Source: Streptomyces sp. 7-21
Lineage (GTDB): Bacteria; Actinomycetota; Actinomycetes; Streptomycetales; Streptomycetaceae
DNA length: 64,000 bases
Direction: 5' to 3'
NCBI RefSeq assembly: GCF_016741785.1
Contig: NZ_JAERRL010000005.1
Coordinates: 186,001 to 250,000, forward strand
Shown: piece after piece, positions 9,031 to 17,734 of the stretch
Position numbering within the stretch: position 1 is the first letter of the stretch
Layout: every line of letters starts with the position of its first letter
The notes under the pieces: generated by a model
Databases searched by the model: none
Told to the model about the DNA's origin: nothing
Seen by the model: only the letters and a program-made list of their open reading frames with translations
Translations under genes and position numbers: made by a program

Positions 9031-9084
9031 ACCCTAGAGACGCGCCATTTCTCCGGCATGACCCGATTGTTTCGCTGACGTTAA
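9031..9084 (-). promoter_or_regulatory. GlnR box and -10 of glnA
   Basis: On the minus strand TTAAC-n6-GAAAC-n6-GTCAT-n6-GAAAT (9047-9084) matches the actinobacterial GlnR consensus (gTnAc-n6-GaAAc, twice) at nearly every fixed position. TAGGGT at 9031-9036 follows as a -10. This predicts activation of glnA by GlnR under nitrogen limitation. Confidence 0.85.
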
Positions 9085-9143
9085 CCGGGAGCGGGGGGAT
9101 GTTCCCGGCACGACCGGGCCGCCGGCCGGGGGAACGGCTCCGT

Positions 9144-9149
9144 TACCGT
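9144..9149 (+). promoter_or_regulatory. -10 of a leaderless transcript (RDD gene)
   Basis: TACCGT ends 7 nt before the GTG at 9157, the spacing at which transcription starts on the start codon. GGAGG ends only 2 nt before the codon, too close to work as a ribosome-binding site. Confidence 0.5.
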
Positions 9150-9156
9150 GGAGGGC

Positions 9157-9627
9157 GTGGACAAGAGGCAGGCGATCGGCTCGTGGCTCTCCGGGCCCCG
9201 CGCGGCGGCCCAGGACATGGGCGTGGACTTCGGTTACCGGGGGGAGCGGCTCGGCCTCCCCGAGGAGGGAACGGGGGCAATCGCGCCGCTCGGACGGCGG
9301 GTGGCCGCCCTGTTCATCGACTGGGGCCTGTGCATGCTGATCGCATACGGTCTGCTCGCCAACCAGGACGACCCGGCTTCGATCAGCAACTGGACGCTGC
9401 TGGTCTTCGTGATCATGGCGATCCTGACCGTCGGCACGATCGGGATGACGCCCGGCAAGCGGCTGCTCGGGCTGCGGGTGGTGGCGCTCGGCGGCGGGCG
9501 GCTGCCGTTCCTGCGGGCCGCGATGCGGTCGGTGCTGCTGGCGCTGGCCATTCCGCCGCTCATCTGGGACCGCGACTCGCGGGGGCTGCACGACCGCCTC
9601 ACACACGCCGTGCAGGTCCGCGCCTGA
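9157..9627 (+). CDS. RDD-family membrane protein
   Basis: A 156-residue integral membrane protein of the RDD family. The N-terminal ~45 residues are cytosolic (MDKRQAIGSWLSGPRAAAQD); then PLGRRVAALFIDWGLCMLIA carries the family's Arg/Asp signature in the first helix. A second helix (TLLVFVIMAILTVGTIGM) leads to GMTPGKRLLGLRVV, the second diagnostic motif, and a third helix ends with RDSRGLHDRLTHA. RDD proteins are linked to ion transport in some bacteria, but this member's role is unknown. The GTG at 9157 is preferred over GTG 9148 because of the leaderless -10. Divergent from glnA. Confidence 0.85.
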   Translation: MDKRQAIGSWLSGPRAAAQDMGVDFGYRGERLGLPEEGTGAIAPLGRRVAALFIDWGLCMLIAYGLLANQDDPASISNWTLLVFVIMAILTVGTIGMTPGKRLLGLRVVALGGGRLPFLRAAMRSVLLALAIPPLIWDRDSRGLHDRLTHAVQVRA

Positions 9628-9753
9628 GCCCCCGGCGCCGCCCGCGTGACCCGCGGAGGACCCGCGGGCGAGAAAGCGGGAAGAAGCGCGGAGAAACGCC
9701 GGGAAAGGCCCAGAGCAGCCGGGAGCAGCCGAGAAGCAGCCGGGAGAGAGAAA

Positions 9754-9778
9754 GCCCCTCGCGCGGCGCGCGAGGGGC
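9754..9778. terminator. Bidirectional terminator between the RDD and DUF4191 genes
   Basis: GCCCCTCGCGC and GCGCGAGGGGC form an exact 11-bp stem with a 3-nt loop, midway between two convergent gene ends. It is preceded by AAA on the plus strand, which becomes UUU after the hairpin on the minus strand. Confidence 0.8.
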
Positions 9779-9802
9779 GGTGGCTTGGTGGTGCGGGCTT
9801 TT

Positions 9803-10510
9803 TCAGCGGCCCCGGCGCTGCACGTTCCCCTTCGGCAGGCGCATGCCCTTCGGCATCGGGCCCTTCGGCAGCGGAAGGTTGTTCATCAGGTCGCCCATGG
9901 CGCGCAGCCGGTCGTTCACCTCGGTCACGCGCGGCCCCGACAGCACCTTGGGGTACTTCAGGATCTTCGTGCGCAGCTTCTTCAGCTCGACCTGGCCCTC
10001 GCCCGTGCCGACGATGATGTCGTGCACCGGCACATCCGAGACGACACGGTTCATGCGGCGCTTCTCATCGGCGATCATGCCCTTGAGGCGGTTGGGGTTG
10101 CCCTCGCCGACCAGCACGATGCCGTACTTGCCGACCGCGCGGTGGACCACGTCCTGGTTGCGGTTGACCTTCACGGCGGGGGTGAAGACCACGCCGCGCC
10201 GCATGTTCTCCAGCACGGCCGCGGCTGCGCCCGGCTTGCCCTCCATCTGGCTGAAGGCAGCCCGCTCGGCGCGGCGGCCGAAGACGATCGCCGTCGTCAG
10301 CAGCGCCACCAGCACACCCAGGATGCCGAGGTAGATGGGGTGCCCGATCAGGAAGCCGAGGCCGAGGATCACGCCGAAGGTGCCCAGGCCCACGATGGCG
10401 AGAACCAGGCCGATCCAGCGGTCGGCCCGCTTCGTCATCTGGTAGGTCAGGCCGATCTGCTTCAGCCGGCCTGGGTTCTCGGAAACCTGTTCCTTTTCCT
10501 TCCGCGCCAT
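9803..10510 (-). CDS. DUF4191 membrane protein
   Basis: A 235-residue conserved actinobacterial membrane protein (DUF4191). It begins MARKEKEQVSENPGRLKQIG, has two adjacent membrane helices around residues 32-75 (WIGLVLAIVGLGTFGVILGL, then a second), and then a soluble domain with conserved VVHRAVGKYGIVLVGEGNPN and KLRTKILKYPKVLSGPRVT. The C-terminus is a basic Pro/Lys/Gly tail. It is consistently found next to lipA in actinobacteria as far as I recall, but no function is established. Separated from lipA by 107 nt on the same strand, it may be part of the lipB-lipA transcript. Confidence 0.8.
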   Translation of the reverse strand: MARKEKEQVSENPGRLKQIGLTYQMTKRADRWIGLVLAIVGLGTFGVILGLGFLIGHPIYLGILGVLVALLTTAIVFGRRAERAAFSQMEGKPGAAAAVLENMRRGVVFTPAVKVNRNQDVVHRAVGKYGIVLVGEGNPNRLKGMIADEKRRMNRVVSDVPVHDIIVGTGEGQVELKKLRTKILKYPKVLSGPRVTEVNDRLRAMGDLMNNLPLPKGPMPKGMRLPKGNVQRRGR

Positions 10511-10617
10511 GCGGTCAAGTCTACGCAGGTCACCCGCACGGGCGCCCGGCCGGGGCGCGCGGCCCCGCACCGGCGCCCGCTCCCGGGCCCGGTGCGGTCT
10601 GAAGGCCGCTGCCGCCC

Positions 10618-11559
10618 TTACGCCGCCTGCCCGGCCTCGCGGCGGGCGATGGCCTGCTGGTACAGCCGCCCGGCGCGGTAGGACGAGCGCACCAGCGGGC
10701 CGGACATGACGCCCGCGAAGCCGATCTCCTCGGCCTCCTCGCGCAGCTCAACGAACTCCTGCGGCTTCACCCAGCGCTCCACCGGGTGGTGGCGCACGCT
10801 GGGCCGCAGGTACTGCGTGATCGTGATCAGCTCGCAGCCGGCGCCGTGCAGGTCACGCAGGGCCTGGCTGATCTCCTCGCGGGTCTCGCCCATGCCGAGG
10901 ATCAGGTTCGACTTGGTGACCAGGCCGGCCTCGCGGGCCCGGGTCAGCACCTCAAGCGACCGCTCGTAGCGGAACGCCGGGCGGATGCGCTTGAAGATCC
11001 GCGGCACCGTCTCGACGTTGTGCGCCAGCACCTCCGGGCGCGCGTCGAAGACCTCGCCCAGCAGCGCCGGGTCGCCGTTGAAGTCCGGGATCAGCAGCTC
11101 CACGCCGGTGCCCGGCATCAGGCCGTGGATCTGCCGCACGGTCTCCGCGTACAGCCACGCACCGCCGTCCGGGAGGTCGTCGCGCGCGACGCCGGTGACC
11201 GTCGCGTACCGCAGGCCCATCTGCCGCACGGACTCCGCGACGCGGCGCGGCTCGTCGCGGTCCAGCTCGGCGGGCTTGCCGGTGTCGATCAGGCAGAAGT
11301 CGCAGCGCCGCGTGCACTGCTCACCGCCGACGAGGAACGTCGCCTCGCGGTCCTCCCAGCACTCGAAGATGTTGGGACAGCCCGCCTCCTGGCAGACCGT
11401 GTGCAGCCCCTCACGCTTCACCAGCCCCTGGAGGTCGCGGTACTCGGGGCCCATCACCGCCCGGGTCTTGATCCACTCGGGCTTCCGCTCGATCGGGGTC
11501 TGGCTGTTGCGGACCTCCAGCCGCAGCAGCTTCCGGCCTTCGGGTGCGACAGCGGACAC
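10618..11559 (-). CDS. lipA: Lipoyl synthase
   Basis: A 313-residue radical-SAM enzyme that inserts two sulfurs into protein-bound octanoyl groups to make lipoyl cofactor. The auxiliary [4Fe-4S] ligands are in [18 protein letters not shown] (CX4CX5C), the radical-SAM cluster in CTRRCDFC, and the C-terminal [12 protein letters not shown] carries the Arg-Ser-Ser-Tyr motif whose first Ser ligates the auxiliary cluster. Full length. It follows lipB by 62 nt on the same strand, so the two probably form an operon; the products would mature SucB, encoded 8 kb away. Confidence 0.97.
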   Translation of the reverse strand: MSAVAPEGRKLLRLEVRNSQTPIERKPEWIKTRAVMGPEYRDLQGLVKREGLHTVCQEAGCPNIFECWEDREATFLVGGEQCTRRCDFCLIDTGKPAELDRDEPRRVAESVRQMGLRYATVTGVARDDLPDGGAWLYAETVRQIHGLMPGTGVELLIPDFNGDPALLGEVFDARPEVLAHNVETVPRIFKRIRPAFRYERSLEVLTRAREAGLVTKSNLILGMGETREEISQALRDLHGAGCELITITQYLRPSVRHHPVERWVKPQEFVELREEAEEIGFAGVMSGPLVRSSYRAGRLYQQAIARREAGQAA

Positions 11560-11621
11560 GTCCGGCTCCCTACACTTTCGATTCTTCGGCGAACCCCAGC
11601 GTACGCCTTTGCTTATGCCGG

Positions 11622-12404
11622 TCAGACGGCGCGGGGCAGGAGCGTCGCCGACTCCATCACCGCCGTCAGGTGCTTCTCGATGACGGGGACGACCTCCTCG
11701 ACGGTGACCTTCCTGCCCAGCTCCTCGGAGAGCGACGTCACCCCGGCGTCCCGGATCCCGCAGGGCACGATCCGGTCAAACCAGGTCGTGTCCGGACAGC
11801 AGTTGAGCGCGAAACCGTGCATGGTCACGCCCTTGGCGACCCGGATGCCGATCGAGCACAGCTTGCGGTCCTCGCCGCGCTGCCCGGCGTTCGACGGCGC
11901 GTACTCGGGCCCGGACAGGCGCGGGTCGTACTCCTCGTCGTTCAGCCGGGGGTCGAAGTCCAGCTTCAGGCCGCCCGTGGGCGCGTTCCCGCCGCTGGCG
12001 TCGCCCAGCACCCACACGCCGCTGCGGCCCTCCACCCGCGTGGTCTCCAGGCCGAACTCGGCGCAGGTGCGGATCACCGCCTCCTCCAGGCGCCGCACGT
12101 GGGCGACCACGTCGACCGGGCGCGGCAGCTTCATGATCGGGTAGCCGACGAGCTGGCCCGGGCCGTGCCAGGTGATCTTGCCGCCGCGGTCCACGTCCAC
12201 CACCGGGGTGCCGTCCAGCGGCCGCTCGCTGTCCTCGGTCCGGCGGCCCGCCGTGTAGACCGGGGGATGCTCCAGCAGCAGGCAGGTGTCCGGGATCTCG
12301 TCTGCGAAACGCGCGGTGTGGACCCGGCGCTGCTCCTGCCACGCCGCGTGGTACTCGACGGCCTCGTCTCCGAAGCCCAGGTGGACAAAGCGCAGCTCGC
12401 TCAC
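11622..12404 (-). CDS. lipB: Lipoyl(octanoyl) transferase
   Basis: A 260-residue octanoyltransferase that moves octanoate from acyl carrier protein to lipoyl domains. The motifs visible are [17 protein letters not shown] (substrate pocket), the catalytic Lys region [20 protein letters not shown], and FDRIVPCGI with the acyl-accepting Cys. The GTG at 12404 follows GAGAGG at 8 nt. A TACAGT hexamer at 12435-12440 is a plausible -10. First gene of the lipB-lipA unit. Confidence 0.96.
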   Translation of the reverse strand: MSELRFVHLGFGDEAVEYHAAWQEQRRVHTARFADEIPDTCLLLEHPPVYTAGRRTEDSERPLDGTPVVDVDRGGKITWHGPGQLVGYPIMKLPRPVDVVAHVRRLEEAVIRTCAEFGLETTRVEGRSGVWVLGDASGGNAPTGGLKLDFDPRLNDEEYDPRLSGPEYAPSNAGQRGEDRKLCSIGIRVAKGVTMHGFALNCCPDTTWFDRIVPCGIRDAGVTSLSEELGRKVTVEEVVPVIEKHLTAVMESATLLPRAV

Positions 12405-12434
12405 GGCGGCATCCTCTCGAAGACCCTGCGAACC

Positions 12435-12440
12435 ACTGTA
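12435..12440 (-). promoter_or_regulatory. Candidate -10 of lipB-lipA
   Basis: TACAGT on the minus strand, 30 nt ahead of the lipB GTG. No clear -35 could be assigned. Confidence 0.4.
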
Positions 12441-12558
12441 CGACTGCCTCGCAGGGGCGTTCCGCCTACCCCTTCCACGCTCCTGACCTGCTCAGGCGTG
12501 CACTCACACATACGGATGAATCCTCGCCGGAGGCGGCGAATAACTGGAGCTGGACCGT

Positions 12559-12564
12559 TACATT
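12559..12564 (+). promoter_or_regulatory. Candidate -10 of the TPR regulator gene
   Basis: TACATT lies 46 nt upstream of the ATG at 12611, in a locally less GC-rich stretch. No confident -35. Confidence 0.35.
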
Positions 12565-12610
12565 CGCGCCGTTCCAGCCACAAGCCGCAAGGCAGGAGAC
12601 CGCACCGCCG

Positions 12611-14236
12611 ATGTCCACGGAACGTCCCCGAGGCTCGTCCTCTCCGCAGTCCGCCTCGTCCCCCCACCGCACTCCCAACCGCCAGCTCGCCGCGCTGATC
12701 GCCGAGGCGGGATTTTCACACGCCGGGCTGGCCCGGCGTGTCGACCAGCTCGGCCTCGAACACGGTCTCGATCTGCGCTACGACAAGACCTCGGTCACCC
12801 GCTGGCTGCGCGGCCAGCGCCCGCGCGGCACTACACCGGCCCTCATCGCCGAGGTCTTCACCCGCCGCCTGGGCCGCCGCCTGTCCGCCCAGGACCTCGG
12901 TCTGGAGGCGTGCGCACCCGTGTACGCGGGGCTTGAGTTCGCCGCCAGCCCCGCCGAGGCGGTGGACATCGTCTCCGGGCTCTGGCGCAAGGACTCCGGC
13001 AGCCTGGCCGAGCTCCGCAAGATCGCCTTCACTCCCGCTGGTCTCGTCGTCCCCAGCCGCGACTGGCTCATCGGACGCCCCGACGAGCGGGTCGCCCGCG
13101 GTGAGCCGCCCGGTCCCGCCCCCCGGGTGCCCGAGCAGACGCGCGGCACGGCCGCCCGCCCAGGGCAGCCGTCCGCCACCGTCAGGCAGCTGCGCCCGGG
13201 GCAGCGCGGCCAGCCCGGCGCCGCCCCGGCGCCGGGAGCACCAGGCGCACCGGGGGGCCAGGGGAGCCCGCAGTCCGGACGGCCGGGCACCCGCCCCGCC
13301 GAGCGTGCCGACCGGATCGAACGCGGGCCCGGGCAGCGGGTTACCGCGGGCGATATCGCGGCGCTGCGCTCCGTTGCCGATCTGTTCCGGACGCTGGACC
13401 AGAGGTACGGCGGCGGCCACGCGCGCCAGGCGCTCGTGCGCTACCTCGAGCACGAGCTGGAGCCCATGCTGCGCGGCACCTACGGCGAGCAGACCGGGCG
13501 GCGGCTGTTCTCCGCGGCCGCCGAGCTGACCCGCCTCGCCGGCTGGACCGCCTACGACATCGCCGCCCACGGCCTGGCCCAGCGGTACTTCGTGCAGGCG
13601 CTGCGGCTGGCCCAGGCGGCCGGCGACCGGCCCTACGGCAGCTACGTGCTGGTGTCGATGAGCCGCCAGGCGGTCTACCTGGGCCACGGCCGGGAGGCGG
13701 TGCAGCTCGCCCGGGTCGCCCAGCAGGGCACGGCCAGCTCCGCCGCGCCCCCGGTGCAGGCGCTGCTCCACGCCGTCGAGGCGCGCGGGCACGCGCTGCT
13801 CGGCGAGGTCCGCTCCTGCACCGCCGCGCTCGCCAGGGCCGAGCGCGCGCTGGAGGCCGAGCGCCCGGCCGAGGAGGTGCCGCACTGGGCGCGGTTCTTC
13901 GACGAGGCGCAGCTCGCCGACGAGCTGGGGCACTGCCACCGCGACCTCAAGCAGTACCGCGCCGCCGCCCGGCACGCCGAGCGCTCGCTCCAGCTGCGCA
14001 GCCCGGAGTACGCCCGCAGCCGGCTGTTCTGCCGCATGGTGCTGGCGTGCGCGCGGCTGGGCCTGGGCGATCTGGAGCAGGCGTGCGAGCTGGCGGCCGA
14101 GGCGGCGCAGCAGGCCAGCGAGATGCGTTCGGCACGCGCCCACGAGTACATCCAGGACTTCGAGCGCCGCCTGGAGCCGTACCGGGACACCGCGGCCGTG
14201 CGCGGCTACCGCGACCGGGTCGCGGCGCTCGCCTGA
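12611..14236 (+). CDS. Helix-turn-helix/TPR regulatory protein, NsdA-like
   Basis: A 541-residue cytosolic regulator. Residues ~20-75 resemble an HTH module (NRQLAALIAEAGFSHAGLAR then YDKTSVTRWLRGQRPRGTTP), ~180-240 are a Gly/Pro/Gln-rich linker (PGAPGAPGGQGSPQSGRPG), and ~255-540 form an array of TPR-like helical repeats (RQALVRYLEHELEP, YFVQALRLAQAAGDRPYGSY, and others). The layout is that of the Streptomyces NsdA/regulator family, members of which repress sporulation and antibiotic production; whether this paralogue does so is unknown. RBS GGCAGGAG lies 10 nt before the ATG. Divergent from lipB. Confidence 0.78.
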   Translation: MSTERPRGSSSPQSASSPHRTPNRQLAALIAEAGFSHAGLARRVDQLGLEHGLDLRYDKTSVTRWLRGQRPRGTTPALIAEVFTRRLGRRLSAQDLGLEACAPVYAGLEFAASPAEAVDIVSGLWRKDSGSLAELRKIAFTPAGLVVPSRDWLIGRPDERVARGEPPGPAPRVPEQTRGTAARPGQPSATVRQLRPGQRGQPGAAPAPGAPGAPGGQGSPQSGRPGTRPAERADRIERGPGQRVTAGDIAALRSVADLFRTLDQRYGGGHARQALVRYLEHELEPMLRGTYGEQTGRRLFSAAAELTRLAGWTAYDIAAHGLAQRYFVQALRLAQAAGDRPYGSYVLVSMSRQAVYLGHGREAVQLARVAQQGTASSAAPPVQALLHAVEARGHALLGEVRSCTAALARAERALEAERPAEEVPHWARFFDEAQLADELGHCHRDLKQYRAAARHAERSLQLRSPEYARSRLFCRMVLACARLGLGDLEQACELAAEAAQQASEMRSARAHEYIQDFERRLEPYRDTAAVRGYRDRVAALA

Positions 14237-14260
14237 GCCCTGCCCCGGGGCCGCGGCGCG

Positions 14261-15352
14261 TCAGCCGGCCGCCGCCCCCGCCGGGAGCCGGGGCCGCAGC
14301 CCGGCGTCGGCCAGCAGGTCGGCGGCCGCCCGGCGCGCCGAGGCCAGGTCGCCGACCAGGCCCGGCACGTCGCGGTGGTCGCCGCACACGTACAGGCCGT
14401 CGAGCAGCCGGGTGCGCCGCACCCCGGGGAACGGCCGCGGCGTCACCGGGACGGCGCGCGGGTCGTGGTACGCGGCCAGCAGCTCCCAGTCGTCGGCCGG
14501 GACGTCGTACAGCTCGGTGAGCTGGGTGCGCGCCGCCTTGTCCAGCACGTCGACGGGCTCGCAGGCGTGCGGGCCGAGCGCAACGGAGGTGACCAGGGCC
14601 CGCCCCGAGGGCGCGCGCTCGGGATCGGCCGCCGAGGCGACCAGCGTGTACGCCAGCGGCCCGCGCGCCGCGCCGTCCACGAGCACGGCCGGGGCCGCGC
14701 CTGGCGGCACGGCCGCGGCGTGGTGCAGCACGGTCGCGGGCCGGTGCTCGGGCACCCGCACGCCGGGCAGCAGCCGCGCCGCCTCGCGCGCCCCCGTGGC
14801 GAGCACGACGGCGCGGCAGCGGAACGTGCCGTGCTCCCGCGTGACGACGGCGGTGGTGGCGACCGACTCGGCGCGCACGCCGGTGCGTATCCGGACGCGC
14901 CCGCGCTCGCCGTGCAGCAGCACGCTGGTGAGCGCCGCCGCGCCCCCGGCGGGCAGGCTGACGCCGCCGCCCGGGCCGGCGGTCTCCTCCGGTTCGCCCC
15001 GCAGCAGCGCCAGCAGCGGGCGGAGCGCCCCCGGCGTGCCGCTGCGGCCGCGTCCGGGCAGGCCGGTCAGCAGCACCCCGCCGCTCAGCGGCCGCAGCGG
15101 CAGCGGTGAGGGGAGCCGGGCGAGTTCGGGATGGCCGGGGGGCAGGATCGGACTGGAACGGTCCAGCCGGAAGCCGTCCTGGTGCGCGGTGGCCAGGCGG
15201 CCCCCGATCGTTCCGGCTGCTTCGAGAACGGTCACCGTAAGCCCGGCGGCACCCAGGTGATGGGCGGCGGCGAGTCCGGCCGGGCCGGCCCCGATGACGA
15301 TGACGTCGCTGTCGTTGTCGCTGTCCCTGCGGGGCGTTCGGGTGCGTGGCAC
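14261..15352 (-). CDS. FAD-dependent amine oxidase/phytoene-desaturase-like oxidoreductase
   Basis: A 363-residue flavoprotein. The N-terminal dinucleotide-binding fold is intact (VIVIGAGPAGLAAAHHLGA, then Glu of VTVLEAA, then GGRLAT), and the C-terminal motif GLYVCGDHRDVPGLVGDLAS binds FAD. The family covers protoporphyrinogen oxidases, amine oxidases and desaturases; the substrate cannot be chosen. At 363 residues it is short for a desaturase (about 500). The GTG at 15352 has AGGAGGG 4 nt upstream, which decides the start. It ends 24 nt from the convergent TPR regulator. Confidence 0.83.
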   Translation of the reverse strand: MPRTRTPRRDSDNDSDVIVIGAGPAGLAAAHHLGAAGLTVTVLEAAGTIGGRLATAHQDGFRLDRSSPILPPGHPELARLPSPLPLRPLSGGVLLTGLPGRGRSGTPGALRPLLALLRGEPEETAGPGGGVSLPAGGAAALTSVLLHGERGRVRIRTGVRAESVATTAVVTREHGTFRCRAVVLATGAREAARLLPGVRVPEHRPATVLHHAAAVPPGAAPAVLVDGAARGPLAYTLVASAADPERAPSGRALVTSVALGPHACEPVDVLDKAARTQLTELYDVPADDWELLAAYHDPRAVPVTPRPFPGVRRTRLLDGLYVCGDHRDVPGLVGDLASARRAAADLLADAGLRPRLPAGAAAG

Positions 15353-15537
15353 GTGCCCTCCTGGTGAGGCGGTCGGTGCGTCCGAGCGGCGGAAGCCAGG
15401 GCCGGTAGGCCCTTCGAACTGATGCCCGCTCGGGTCGCGGGAAACGCGGCCAGCAAGGACCTTCTCAGCGCCACGGCCGCCCCGTCGACGGCGCACACAC
15501 CGGGGAGAGAGGCACGCCAGAGCACGACGCACGCGCG

Positions 15538-15568
15538 GCCCGCCGGCCGCCAGGAGCGGCCGGCGGGC
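15538..15568 (-). terminator. Terminator of the TIGR01777 gene
   Basis: GCCCGCCGGCCGC (15538-15550) pairs exactly with GCGGCCGGCGGGC (15556-15568) over 5 nt, beginning 3 nt past the stop codon of the gene at 15571. Confidence 0.8.
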
Positions 15569-15570
15569 AC

Positions 15571-16539
15571 CTAGCGGGGCTCGGCCAGCGCCGCCCGCAG
15601 GGCCTCCTCGATGCCCGGATGGGCGAAGGAGAAGCCTGCCGCCAGCAGCCGACCCGGCAGCACCCGCTGGCTGCCGAGCACGTCCCCGGCGAACTCGCCC
15701 AGCACCAGGCGCAGCACCGGCGCCGGTACCGCGAAGACGGCCGGGCGTCGCAGCACCCGCCCCATCGCCCGCGTCACCTCGCGGTTGGTCACCGGCTCGG
15801 GACCGGTGAGGTTCACCGGCCCGGACAGCGGGCAGTCCTCGCGCAGCAGGAACCGCAGCGCCGCGACGTGGTCCCGCAGCGAGATGAAGCTCCAGTACTG
15901 CCGCCCGCTGCCCAGCCGCCCGCCGAGCCCGGCGCGGAAGACGGGGAACAGCGGCCCCCACGCCCCGCCCGACCGCGCCACCACCAGGCCGGTGCGCGCG
16001 AGGACCGTGCGCACCCCCGCCTCGCGGGCGGGACCGGCCGCCGCCTCCCAGTCCTGGCACACCTCGGCCAGAAAGCCCGTGCCCGCCGGAGCGTCCTCGT
16101 CCACGGGCCGGTCGCCGGTATCGCCGTAGTAGCCGATGGCGCTGCCGCACACGAACGTCCGCGGCGGCGCGTCCAGCGAGGCGATCGCGGCGGCCACGGC
16201 GGCCGTCCCCAGCACCCGGCTGTCGCGCAGCGTCCGCTTGTAGGCAGCGGTCCAGCGCCGCTCGGCGACGCCCGCGCCCGCCAGGTGCACCACGGCGTCG
16301 CAGCCGGCGAGCGCGGCGGCGTTGACCTCCTGCTCCCGGCCGCTGGGATCCCAGCGCGCCTCGTCCTCGGCCGCGGGCGCGCGCCGCACCAGCCGCACCA
16401 CCTGGTGGCCGTCGGCGCGCAGCGCCCGGACCAGGGCGGAGCCGACGAGCCCGGACGAGCCGGTGACGGCGACGCGCTGGCGAGCGGCAGGGGCATCGTT
16501 TCCGGGGGCGTTCACGGCGGAGTCGTTCACGGGCGTCAT
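15571..16539 (-). CDS. TIGR01777-family epimerase-like SDR protein (YfcH-like)
   Basis: A 322-residue extended-SDR protein. The N-terminal NAD(P) loop is VAVTGSSGLVGSALVRAL; the catalytic-like segment is CGSAIGYYGDTGDRPVDEDA, characteristic of the TIGR01777/SulA-like family; residues ~260-320 are the DUF1731 C-terminal domain (RRPAVFAVPAPVLRLVLGEF ... HPGIEEALR). Function is not established; relatives bind NADP and are linked to cell division or heavy-metal phenotypes in other bacteria. The start is uncertain: ATG 16539 is used, but GTG 16530 or GTG 16512 are possible, as none has a strong ribosome-binding site. Confidence 0.85.
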   Translation of the reverse strand: MTPVNDSAVNAPGNDAPAARQRVAVTGSSGLVGSALVRALRADGHQVVRLVRRAPAAEDEARWDPSGREQEVNAAALAGCDAVVHLAGAGVAERRWTAAYKRTLRDSRVLGTAAVAAAIASLDAPPRTFVCGSAIGYYGDTGDRPVDEDAPAGTGFLAEVCQDWEAAAGPAREAGVRTVLARTGLVVARSGGAWGPLFPVFRAGLGGRLGSGRQYWSFISLRDHVAALRFLLREDCPLSGPVNLTGPEPVTNREVTRAMGRVLRRPAVFAVPAPVLRLVLGEFAGDVLGSQRVLPGRLLAAGFSFAHPGIEEALRAALAEPR

Positions 16540-16664
16540 CCTGCCAGCGTCCGGCCCGGAAACGTGCCCGGCAGCCGCGCGCGGGCGCCGGCCAGCGCCG
16601 CCGGTCCGCCGCCCGCAGCCCCCGTACCCGTCACCCAGGGCCGTGAACCCGCCGCGCACGTGTC

Positions 16665-16699
16665 CCCGACACGAAAAAAAGGCGACAGAAGGTGTCGGG
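16665..16699. repeat. Inverted repeat in the divergent promoter region
   Basis: CCCGACAC (16665-16672) and GTGTCGGG (16692-16699) form an 8-bp inverted repeat around a 19-nt spacer that contains a run of seven A. It lies between two divergent oxidoreductase genes, 52 nt before the SDR start. It may be an operator or a leader hairpin. Confidence 0.4.
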
Positions 16700-16750
16700 T
16701 TTGGCTGCCAAGGTCGTGGCGAACCGAGACACGAACGGAAGGGAACACGC

Positions 16751-17692
16751 GTGGACAAGCGCAGCACCTCACCGACGGCACTCGCCGGGAAGACCGCCCT
16801 GGTCGCCGGGGCGACGCGCGGCGCGGGACGCGCCATGGCCGTCGAGCTCGGGTACGCCGGGGCGACGGTCTACGTCACCGGGCGCACCACCCGGACCAGC
16901 GTCAGCGAGGTCGGGCGCGCCACGGAGACCATCGAGGAGACGGCCGAGCTGGTGACGGCGGCGGGCGGCGAAGGCATCGCCGTGCCCACCGACCATCTGG
17001 AGCCCGAGCAGGTGAAGGCGCTCGTGGCGCGCATCGATGCCGAGCGCGGGCGCCTGGACATCCTCGTCAACGATCTGTGGGGCGCCGACCACCTGCTCGA
17101 CGTCGGGTTCACCACCGCGATGTGGGACATCCCGCTGGAGCAGGGGCTGCGGATGCTGCGGCTGGGCGTGGAGAGCCACATCATCACCAGCCACTTCGCC
17201 CTGCCGCTGCTTATCCGGCGGCCGGGCGGCCTGCTGGTGGAGATCACGGACGGCACCGCCGAGTCCAACGCGCGCTACCGCGAGCACTTCTACTACGACC
17301 TCGCCAAGTACGCGCCGATCCGGATGGCGTTCGCGCTGGGGCAGGAGCTGAAGCCCAAGGGGTGCACGGCCGTGTGCGTCACGCCCGGCTGGCTGCGGTC
17401 CGAGGCGATGCTCGACACGCACTTCAAGGTCACCGAGGAGAACTGGCGCGAGGGGGTGAAGAAGGACCCGCACTTCGCCATCTCCGAGTCCCCGGCCTAC
17501 GTGGCGCGGGGCGTGGCGGCGCTGGCGGCCGACCCGGACGTGGCCCGCTGGAACGGGAAGTCGCTCAGCAGCGCGCAGCTGGCGCGCGAGTACGGCTTCA
17601 CCGACACGGACGGGTCGCAGCCGGACTGCTGGGGGTACCTGTCGGCGGCCGTGTACGAGGGCCGGGACGTGGACCCCGCCGACTACCGCTGA
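16751..17692 (+). CDS. Short-chain dehydrogenase/reductase
   Basis: A 313-residue cytosolic SDR. The dinucleotide loop is VAGATRGAGRAMAVEL (variant of TGxxxGxG), NDLWGADH replaces the usual NNAG, and FYYDLAKYAPIRMAFAL carries the catalytic YxxxK. About 60 residues longer than classical SDRs, with a C-terminal part (WNGKSLSSAQLAREYGFTDT) found in a subgroup of actinobacterial SDRs. The GTG at 16751 follows GGAAGGGA at 9 nt. The substrate is unknown. Transcribed away from the TIGR01777 gene and convergent with the WYL regulator. Confidence 0.85.
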   Translation: MDKRSTSPTALAGKTALVAGATRGAGRAMAVELGYAGATVYVTGRTTRTSVSEVGRATETIEETAELVTAAGGEGIAVPTDHLEPEQVKALVARIDAERGRLDILVNDLWGADHLLDVGFTTAMWDIPLEQGLRMLRLGVESHIITSHFALPLLIRRPGGLLVEITDGTAESNARYREHFYYDLAKYAPIRMAFALGQELKPKGCTAVCVTPGWLRSEAMLDTHFKVTEENWREGVKKDPHFAISESPAYVARGVAALAADPDVARWNGKSLSSAQLAREYGFTDTDGSQPDCWGYLSAAVYEGRDVDPADYR

Positions 17693-17697
17693 CCGCC

Positions 17698-17732
17698 CGC
17701 TGCCCGGGCAGGGGGTGCCCGCCCGGGCAGCG
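17698..17732. terminator. Bidirectional terminator between the SDR and WYL genes
   Basis: CGCTGCCCGGGC (17698-17709) pairs exactly with GCCCGGGCAGCG (17721-17732) over 11 nt, filling the gap between the two convergent stops. Confidence 0.82.
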
Positions 17733-17734
17733 TC

